Shown here: positions 57,910-64,000 of the stretch, piece after piece | Position numbering within the stretch: position 1 is the stretch's first letter | Layout: every line of letters starts with the position of its first letter | NCBI GenBank assembly: GCA_964549505.1 | Contig: CAZJVD010000004.1 | Coordinates: 133,076 to 197,075, forward strand | From: CAZJVD01 sp964549505 | GTDB lineage: Bacteria > Bdellovibrionota > UBA1018 > CAZJVD01 | Reading direction: 5' to 3' | Length of the DNA: 64,000 nt | Translations under genes and position numbers: made by a program | Notes under the pieces: model-generated | What the model saw: only the letters and a program-made list of their open reading frames with translations | What the model was told of the DNA's origin: nothing | The model's database searches: none

Positions 57910-60213
57910 TCAGCTGTGGATTTCAGGCGAATGGATTCCGGTTGGTATGCGTCGAAAGCTGGTTGGAAGTTCGATCCAGAACTGCGTTCCGCGTCCCGCC
58001 TCCGACGACACTCGAATAAATCCGTCGTGATCGTTCACAATGCGTTTGGCTATCGCGAGGCCGAGGCCGGTGCCGTCGCGCTTTGTTGAAAAATAAGGCT
58101 CAAAAACCCGCGAACGAATCTCTTCGGCCATCCCAGGGCCGTTGTCGGACATGACAATCGCGGCGATCTTGAGATTCTCGTTATAGTGGGTGGCTGTTTC
58201 GATGACGGGTGCTGCAACGGCACCACTCTTTACGCCTTCGCCCGCCCCACGAACGGCCGAAACCGCATTATCGATCAAGTTCATCACGACACGCTTGATC
58301 TGATCCCGGTCAAACTCAAAGAGTGGCATGCGCTTATCGAGACTGAGTTTGAAAAGGATCGCCGGGTGCGCTTGTGAATAGAGTTTGATAATCTCCTCGA
58401 TCGCTTCGTTCAGACTGTTTCGAGACGGGCTGATCTCTGGAAATCGCGCAAAGTTCGAAAATTCATTGACCATGTCCTTGAGCTCGTCCGTGTGCCGCAC
58501 GATGGTCGACGTACATTCTTTGACGAGAGCGCCTTCTCTGCCCGGGATCGAACCGAGTTGTCGTTCGAGTCGTTGTGCCGACAGTTTGATAGGCGTGAGC
58601 GGGTTTTTGATTTCGTGAGCGATCCGTCGAGCGACTTCACGCCAGGCCACTTCTCGCTGCGCTTTCAGCAAGTGAGTCATGTCATCGATGACGACAAGCA
58701 GTCCAAGGAGGGTTTCACCGTGCTTGAGAATGGTCGATACCACCGCGAGTGAGCGTGTGCCACCATTGTGTGATGTTAGATGGTGTTGTGTGAGTTGAGG
58801 CTGAGCCTCGTGCTGTTCAATCTGTCGCTGACGACAACGTTCAATGAACTGGGCGAGCGGCTTGGACTGTCCAACAAAAACGTCAGTCGCCATCCGTCCT
58901 TCAGCTCGGTCGAGTGGAATTTCTAACAGCGCCGATGCTGCGCGGTTGATGCCGCGAATGATGCCGTCGGGTCCAACCACCAACACACCTGATCCGATGT
59001 TCGCCAGCACGGTTTCGAGCTCGAGTGTTCGGTTCTCAAGATCTTTTGTTGTCTCTGAAAGTTTTATGGAGTTGTCCTTGAGATGCTTTGTCATCTGGTT
59101 GAACGCGTCGACCAGAGTCGAGATTTCATCTTGTCCGGTGCGCTCGACGACAACATCGAGGTCGCCGGCTCCCACCTTCTGCACGCCGCGAACCAGGTTC
59201 TCAACTGGAACGGTGAGTTCCCGCGCAAGATAGATTCCTAACCAGATTGCGACAAAGATAATCACCAACGTCATCATGATCAGGATCACGAAGTACGCCG
59301 TTTTTATCGGATATTTGAGAGGATTCGTCCCCTTGTAGTCGTCAAACACGGTCGAGATCTGGTCGACTTTATTGACGATACTGACGGGAACATACGCGTC
59401 CACGACCACCACACCTGGAACGGAGATCTTTCCACGTATGGGGACCACGGTTCGAATAAGATCGCCTGTTCCGATTTGGTGAATCACAGACAGAGGTTCG
59501 CCGCGGAACGCACGTTCCAAAACGTCCAGCGGAAGAAACGGATAACTTTGTGCGTGATCAGCCGGCGACTGATTGCCTTGGAGTAGGAGCCGGTCATCAA
59601 AAGGGCCGGTGTAAAACTCCACCGCATGCAGTGCGAGAAACTTAACCTGTTCGTCGAGATACGACTTCACTCCTGGAGGGATCTTTCCTCGAGGGGATTT
59701 TGCCGGAAAACGTTTCGCCATTTCGCGGGCGATGTGTTCCGCAAAGTGGCGAGCCGTCTGTTCGGTATTCTTGTAAAAGATGTTCGTGATTTCAAGCGAT
59801 CCTTGCAGCGTGTTCTGAATACGAAGCGAGAACCACTTGTCAAAACTCGAGTTGATGTAGAGCGCTGAGATGATGAACAGAACGATCGTCGGGGTCGCAC
59901 TGAACGCCGAGAACGCGACCACGAGCTTTGTTTTGAGGCGTGCTCCGAGGATGTGGCTTCGGCGTTCGAAGAAGAGTTTCCCTACGTTGCGGGCGATCAG
60001 CCAGATCACACTCGCAAGTAGCAGGATGTTGATGTTGAGTAGCCCGAAAAAGAAAATCGAGTTGACGAGAGGTAATGAGGTTGAAACTTTTGTGAGCTTG
60101 AATTCAAAAACAGCGAGCGCGATAAAGAGGGCGGACAAAACCACAATTGCTAAGCGTTCGCGCTTTCGTTTCTTTGATTCTTTTGGGTCGAGTGGTGCCC
60201 GGATCGCGTTCAC
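57910..60213 (-). CDS. ntrY: NtrY-type sensor histidine kinase
   Basis: 767 residues. N-terminal membrane helices (residues about 20-120), a periplasmic part, another helix (VILIMMTLVIIFVAIWLGI), HAMP, PAS, then the kinase core: RRIAHEIKNPLTPIKL with the H-box His, NLIDNAVSAV N box, DNGPGM and GTGLGLAIAK G boxes. This architecture is NtrY, the partner of NtrX. The ntrY start lies 2.3 kb upstream of ntrX on the minus strand; the gap between the genes is 20 bases, so they form one operon. Confidence 0.93.
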   Translation of the reverse strand: MNAIRAPLDPKESKKRKRERLAIVVLSALFIALAVFEFKLTKVSTSLPLVNSIFFFGLLNINILLLASVIWLIARNVGKLFFERRSHILGARLKTKLVVAFSAFSATPTIVLFIISALYINSSFDKWFSLRIQNTLQGSLEITNIFYKNTEQTARHFAEHIAREMAKRFPAKSPRGKIPPGVKSYLDEQVKFLALHAVEFYTGPFDDRLLLQGNQSPADHAQSYPFLPLDVLERAFRGEPLSVIHQIGTGDLIRTVVPIRGKISVPGVVVVDAYVPVSIVNKVDQISTVFDDYKGTNPLKYPIKTAYFVILIMMTLVIIFVAIWLGIYLARELTVPVENLVRGVQKVGAGDLDVVVERTGQDEISTLVDAFNQMTKHLKDNSIKLSETTKDLENRTLELETVLANIGSGVLVVGPDGIIRGINRAASALLEIPLDRAEGRMATDVFVGQSKPLAQFIERCRQRQIEQHEAQPQLTQHHLTSHNGGTRSLAVVSTILKHGETLLGLLVVIDDMTHLLKAQREVAWREVARRIAHEIKNPLTPIKLSAQRLERQLGSIPGREGALVKECTSTIVRHTDELKDMVNEFSNFARFPEISPSRNSLNEAIEEIIKLYSQAHPAILFKLSLDKRMPLFEFDRDQIKRVVMNLIDNAVSAVRGAGEGVKSGAVAAPVIETATHYNENLKIAAIVMSDNGPGMAEEIRSRVFEPYFSTKRDGTGLGLAIAKRIVNDHDGFIRVSSEAGRGTQFWIELPTSFRRIPTGIHSPEIHS

Positions 60214-60280
60214 AGCTTCTTAAATCCCATCATTACGAACAGATTGCAAATCCGCGTCTTTTCTGAGAAAAATCGGTTTC

Positions 60281-61768
60281 ATGGCCGAAAAAATCACACC
60301 ACGATCGCAAGACTTTTCTCAATGGTATCAGGACGTCGTTCTGCAGGCCAAAATGGCGGACTACAGTCCGGTCAAGGGCTGCATGGTGATTCGTCCCAAC
60401 GGGTATGCGATCTGGGAAAGTATCCAACGCGAGTTTAACACCCGCATCCAGAAGCTCGGCGTGCGCAACGCCTATTTTCCGATCTTCATTCCTGAGTCCT
60501 TTCTGAAAAAGGAGGCGGAACACGTCGAGGGGTTTGCGCCCGAGTGTGCGGTCGTAACCCATGCTGGCGGCAAAGAGCTGGAAGAGAAGCTTGTCATTCG
60601 CCCGACGTCGGAAACGATCATCAATACGATGTTTGCGAAGTGGATTCAGTCCTATCGAGATCTACCGATGCTCATCAATCAGTGGGCAAATGTCGTTCGC
60701 TGGGAGATGCGCACGCGCTTGTTTCTGAGAACCGCGGAGTTTCTTTGGCAGGAAGGGCATACCTGCCATGCGACCGCTGAAGAGTCGGATCAAGAAGCCA
60801 AGCAGATGCTCATGGTTTATAAAGAGTTTCTCGAAACAGTTTTAGCCATGCCGGTGCACGCGGGTTTGAAGTCGAAGAACGAAAAGTTTCCGGGTGCGCT
60901 CAATACGTTTGCCGTCGAGGCTCTTATGCAGGATCAAAAGGCTCTGCAGGCGGGAACGTCCCACGATCTTTCGACCAACTTTGCAAAAGCTTTCGGAACC
61001 AAGTTTCTCGATAAAGACAATGCTGAGAAGTTTGTTCATCAGACAAGTTGGGGTGTGTCCACACGGCTGATCGGTGGGATGATCATGACCCATTCCGATG
61101 ACAAGGGCCTTGTTCTTCCGCCGCGCGTGGCGAGTACGCATGTGGTGATCATCCCGATTTACGGAAAAGCAGCGAAAGACGAAGCCGCAAAAGCAAGACT
61201 CGTGTCTCTTGCAAACGATCTTAAAATTCAGATCGAAAAAGCTGCGGCGACACTTGGATGGTCTCAGGGCGTTGGCGTTCTTGTTGATTCAGATGAAACC
61301 AAGCAGCCGGGATGGAAGTTTCATGAACACGAACTCGTTGGAACACCGATTCGAATCGAATTTGGTCCACGCGATCTAGAGTCAAAACAGGTCGTTCTTT
61401 GTCGTCGTGATCGCGAAGATAAAATGCCCGTTCCAATCGATCAAGTCGCTGAGATAGCCGTTCAACAGTTGGTTACGATGCAAGTCGAATTGCTCAATTC
61501 GGCGCGAGCACGAGTCGAGAAACACACGTTTGTTGTTAAGTCGTATGACGACTTCAAAGCTAAGTTGGATTCGCCCGGAGGTTTTATGGATGCGTCCTGG
61601 TGTGGAAACGACGCGTGCGAGATGCGTGTGAAAGCCGAAACCAAAGCGACGATTCGCGTGATACTACTCGATAAGAGCTTCAAACCCGTACTTTCGACGG
61701 AGCCATGCTTCGTTTGTGGGCAGACGAGCGGTAGCGGAGTGCGGGCGCTCTTTGCGAGAAGCTATTAA
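60281..61768 (+). CDS. proS: Prolyl-tRNA synthetase, archaeal/eukaryotic type
   Basis: 495 residues, shorter than the bacterial form, lacking the editing insertion. Class II motifs are seen: motif 2 in RWEMRTRLFLRTAEFLWQEGHTCHA, motif 3 in GGMIMTHSDDKGLVLPPRVA. The anticodon-binding domain and a C-terminal extension with CGNDACEMR and EPCFVCG suggest a zinc site, as in the archaeal-type enzyme. It charges tRNA-Pro. Followed after five bases by pyrF. Confidence 0.95.
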   Translation: MAEKITPRSQDFSQWYQDVVLQAKMADYSPVKGCMVIRPNGYAIWESIQREFNTRIQKLGVRNAYFPIFIPESFLKKEAEHVEGFAPECAVVTHAGGKELEEKLVIRPTSETIINTMFAKWIQSYRDLPMLINQWANVVRWEMRTRLFLRTAEFLWQEGHTCHATAEESDQEAKQMLMVYKEFLETVLAMPVHAGLKSKNEKFPGALNTFAVEALMQDQKALQAGTSHDLSTNFAKAFGTKFLDKDNAEKFVHQTSWGVSTRLIGGMIMTHSDDKGLVLPPRVASTHVVIIPIYGKAAKDEAAKARLVSLANDLKIQIEKAAATLGWSQGVGVLVDSDETKQPGWKFHEHELVGTPIRIEFGPRDLESKQVVLCRRDREDKMPVPIDQVAEIAVQQLVTMQVELLNSARARVEKHTFVVKSYDDFKAKLDSPGGFMDASWCGNDACEMRVKAETKATIRVILLDKSFKPVLSTEPCFVCGQTSGSGVRALFARSY

Positions 61769-61773
61769 GTGCT

Positions 61774-62538
61774 ATGAGTACCACGAAGTCCCCGGCGTCA
61801 AAGAAGAGTGCTGCCGTACGAAAAACGGAGTTGGTCGTTGCGCTCGATTTTTCTGACCGGGTGCAGGCCGAGCATCTGATCGACACGCTGTCGGGGCTTG
61901 ATGTCATCTATAAAGTAGGTCTCGAACTTTTTATCGCCAGTGGTCCCGATCTCGTGAAGCGTCTGGTGCGCGATCAGCGCCGCATTTTTCTCGATCTCAA
62001 GCTCTTTGATATTCCAAACACCGTGATGAAAGCATGCGAGCGTATCGCTGAGCTCAACGTAGAGTGGACCACGGTCCATGTTTTGGGCGGTAAGGACATG
62101 CTGCGTGCGTCGATGACGCCGTCCGAAAGTGCCGACCGCGCTTCCAGAACACGACCAAAGATTCTGGGTGTTACCGTTCTCACGTCTTTTTCTGACGAAG
62201 GATGGGGTGAAGTCAGTGGCGACGCTTTCGGAAAAACACAGTCGGTCGATGAAAGTGTCCGCGCGCTAGCGTTGCGAGCAGAAGTCATGCAGCTCGATGG
62301 AATTGTTTGCTCGGCTCGCGAACTTTTGGACTTAAGAGAGCGGTTTCCGCGTCTTTTGATGGTAGTTCCGGGTATTCGGCCGGAGGGCGAGGGTGCGGAC
62401 GATCAAGCGCGTGTGATGACGCCTCTTAAGGCAGCCAAGGCAGGAGCGGACGCCATCGTCGTGGGTCGGCCTATCACTCAGAGCACGGACCCACGTAAGA
62501 CGACGCAACAGATCTTGAACGACATTGCCCTCTTATGA
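61774..62538 (+). CDS. pyrF: Orotidine 5'-phosphate decarboxylase
   Basis: 254 residues. Catalytic DxKxxD in FLDLKLFDIPNT, the N-terminal LVVALDFSD and the C-terminal phosphate loop (VVPGIRPEG, GADAIVVGRPITQ) are intact. It decarboxylates OMP to UMP in pyrimidine synthesis. Its last four bases overlap the next gene (ATGA), making a coupled pair with the methyltransferase. Confidence 0.94.
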   Translation: MSTTKSPASKKSAAVRKTELVVALDFSDRVQAEHLIDTLSGLDVIYKVGLELFIASGPDLVKRLVRDQRRIFLDLKLFDIPNTVMKACERIAELNVEWTTVHVLGGKDMLRASMTPSESADRASRTRPKILGVTVLTSFSDEGWGEVSGDAFGKTQSVDESVRALALRAEVMQLDGIVCSARELLDLRERFPRLLMVVPGIRPEGEGADDQARVMTPLKAAKAGADAIVVGRPITQSTDPRKTTQQILNDIALL

Positions 62539-63224
62539 AGACGCGATCGGACACCGACGGCAAGTCGCTTTGGCTCACCAATCCGCACAGTGTTCTGGCG
62601 GTTTTACAGGAACGTCCAAAAGATGTTCTGGAGGTGCAGATACCACGCGAGGGATCCGAAGCGTGGAAAGTGGTCGCACATCAGTTTCGTCAGGCCAAAG
62701 CAGGATCGGGACGTGCTCTGGTTCGACCGAAAGCTCCCTGTAGCGTGGATGAACTTTTTGCGAAAAAGAGCTGGCAGGATGGCGATTGTTTTCTAGCTCT
62801 CGATACAATTCAAGACCCGCAAAACCTGGGCTCGATTTTTCGTCTCGCCGGATTTTTTGGCGTTAAGGGCATCGTGATCACTCAGAATCGGTCCGCTCCG
62901 ATATCGTCTACTGTTATCGATGTTGCCTCCGGGGGCGTCGAATACGTGCCTTTTGCTATCATTCCAAATCTTCAGCATGGGATCAAAACGGCAAAAGACG
63001 CTGGTGTTTGGGCGCTGGGCACCTCCGAGCATGCCGAGGGTAGTATTCGCGATATCAAAGCGGATCGTCCGTGGTTGATCGTCTTGGGAAACGAAGAGCG
63101 CGGTGTTCGGCGCCTGACATCTGAAAAATGCGACCTGATGGTTCGAATCCCAGCTGCGGGTCCTGTCGAATCCTTGAACGTCGCGATGTCGGCTGCGGTC
63201 TTATTGAGTTCTCTGAGCCGATAG
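62535..63224 (+). CDS. SpoU/TrmH-family RNA 2'-O-methyltransferase
   Basis: 229 residues. The knotted SPOUT motifs are present: DPQNLGSIFRLAGFFG (motif 1), LGNEERGVR (motif 2) and ESLNVAMSAAVLL (motif 3). An N-terminal substrate-binding part of about 80 residues precedes them. It resembles RlmB-type 23S rRNA methyltransferases, but the exact target cannot be told. Coupled to pyrF; tRNA genes follow 30 bases on. Confidence 0.88.
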   Translation: MKTRSDTDGKSLWLTNPHSVLAVLQERPKDVLEVQIPREGSEAWKVVAHQFRQAKAGSGRALVRPKAPCSVDELFAKKSWQDGDCFLALDTIQDPQNLGSIFRLAGFFGVKGIVITQNRSAPISSTVIDVASGGVEYVPFAIIPNLQHGIKTAKDAGVWALGTSEHAEGSIRDIKADRPWLIVLGNEERGVRRLTSEKCDLMVRIPAAGPVESLNVAMSAAVLLSSLSR

Positions 63225-63253
63225 GATAAATCGAATAGAGTTTTACGGTTATT

Positions 63254-63329
63254 GCTGGAGTAGCTCAACTGGCAGAGCAACTGATTTGTAATCAGTAGGT
63301 TGGGGGTTCGAGTCCCTTCTCCAGCTCCA
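63254..63329 (+). tRNA. tRNA-Thr(TGT)
   Basis: GCTGGAG (63254) pairs with CTCCAGC (63319-63325), then T and encoded CCA. Anticodon TGT in loop TTTGTAA; T-arm GGTTCGAGTCC. Confidence 0.96.
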
Positions 63330-63400
63330 CGCAACCGCGGCATTTCGAAACTAAAGGTGTCGAAATGAGCGTGATGCGTTTTAAAGAAAAGTTCCTTAAC

Positions 63401-63486
<86 letters not shown>

Positions 63487-63622
63487 CACACGTCTTGAGC
63501 TCATTCCACGCCATTAAAAGTGGCCGTTGAAGAGAGAATAATGCATCAAGTCAAGATTCGTCCATCTCTTTTTCTTGCCTGGCCAGCCGCCCCCATGTCA
63601 TACAGATTTCACAAAGAGTTTT

Positions 63623-63699
63623 GCGGGAGTAGCTCAGTTGGCTAGAGCATCAGCCTTCCAAGCTGAGGGTCGCGAGTTCGAGTCTCGTCTCCCGCTCCA
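63623..63699 (+). tRNA. tRNA-Gly(TCC)
   Basis: GCGGGAG (63623) pairs with CTCCCGC (63689-63695), then T and CCA. Anticodon TCC in CTTCCAA. Confidence 0.96.
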
Positions 63700-63739
63700 C
63701 AATTTCTAAATAAGTTATGAAGTTGTGGGGCGTTTTCAT

Positions 63740-63814
<75 letters not shown>

Positions 63815-63879
63815 TGCTCATCCGCAGTGAGCTCAGCGCATTTTAACGAAAACTCCTTATTTCGCGCTTAAAAAAGCGA

Positions 63880-63909
63880 TTGGCATTTTGCGACAAACCA
63901 GTGTAGTTA
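63880..63909 (+). promoter_or_regulatory. Candidate tuf promoter
   Basis: TTGGCA (63880-63885), 18-base spacer, TAGTTA (63904-63909), about 36 bases before the tuf ATG. Confidence 0.4.
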
Positions 63910-63945
63910 TGAACACTTAATCCAAATTGGAGGTTCTTTAGGTTT

Positions 63946-64000
63946 ATGGCTAAGGAGAAATTTGACCGTTCGAAGCCCCATTGCAACATCGGGACGATAG
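63946..64000 (+). CDS. tuf: Elongation factor Tu, N-terminus only
   Basis: The frame MAKEKFDRSKPHCNIGTI, preceded by TTGGAGG, matches the invariant N-terminus of EF-Tu (MAKEKFxRxKPHxNIGTIGH). The gene runs off the right edge just before the GTP-binding loop. EF-Tu delivers aminoacyl-tRNA to the ribosome. The tRNA-Thr/Tyr/Gly/Thr genes ahead of tuf are a common bacterial arrangement. Confidence 0.9.
   Translation, partial: MAKEKFDRSKPHCNIGTI

Overview
The window looks like chromosomal DNA of a Gram-negative bacterium of the Bdellovibrio-like lineage (Bdellovibrionota / former deltaproteobacteria). Grounds: a tRNA-Thr/Tyr/Gly/Thr array directly upstream of an elongation factor Tu start, an NtrY-NtrX pair, many lipoproteins and Sec-exported proteins of unknown function, PilZ proteins, a prepilin-like protein and an archaeal-type prolyl-tRNA synthetase. 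The lineage call is inference; no 16S rRNA is present.

Layout. 1-1642: exported Gly-rich and coiled-coil proteins in a coupled minus-strand pair. 1788-2450: tRNA-Ser(GGA) followed by a DUF4160/BrnA-like toxin-antitoxin pair. 2492-7577: small enzymes and exported proteins, ending in a tightly overlapped operon with a matrixin-type metalloprotease and a possible outer-membrane protein. 7628-14753: MASE1 histidine kinase, two exported beta-propeller proteins, a BaiN/HI0933-type flavoprotein. 14764-23213: prepilin, glutathione peroxidase, PIF1-like helicase, patatin, a helix-turn-helix protein, an outer-membrane candidate and LigA. 23499-30663: exported Calx-beta protein, exported Ada-like domain, RadA, GlpK, an arginase-family enzyme. 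30711-35286: a GYF_2/PilZ/PilZ operon, tiny proteins, DapB and a lipoprotein.

35382-40875 is an accessory region at tRNA-Arg(ACG). It has a 13-bp duplication of the tRNA 3' end 1.8 kb downstream, a 40-bp inverted repeat, a dihaem cytochrome-like protein, a CopG/PIN toxin-antitoxin pair, and a lipoprotein joining an M48 metalloprotease domain to a pre-toxin TG-like segment and a toxin-like C-terminus. A small gene overlaps it by four bases and is the candidate immunity gene. Direct repeats and a 48-bp palindrome frame this cassette. No recombinase gene is visible. 40939-48702 continues with a methyltransferase, an EctA-like pseudogene, an SDR, a NhaR-like LysR regulator, CsbD, an OmpA lipoprotein, an apparently exported ATP-grasp protein and a MarR-GNAT fusion.

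48933-53324 holds an RRM protein with its small companion, a hydroxyacid dehydrogenase and a bufferin-like RiPP operon: a signal-peptide-bearing Cys/His peptide, a DUF692 multinuclear iron oxidase and a DUF2063 partner, with a terminator-like hairpin between the peptide and its enzymes. 53317-63224 is housekeeping: RmuC, a ParB-like exported protein, GuaC, NtrX, NtrY, ProS, PyrF and a SpoU methyltransferase. The window ends in four tRNAs and the start of tuf.

The two strongest candidates for something undescribed are the M48/pre-toxin/toxin-immunity cassette (38163-40243) and the bufferin-like operon with its short divergent precursor (51374-53324).
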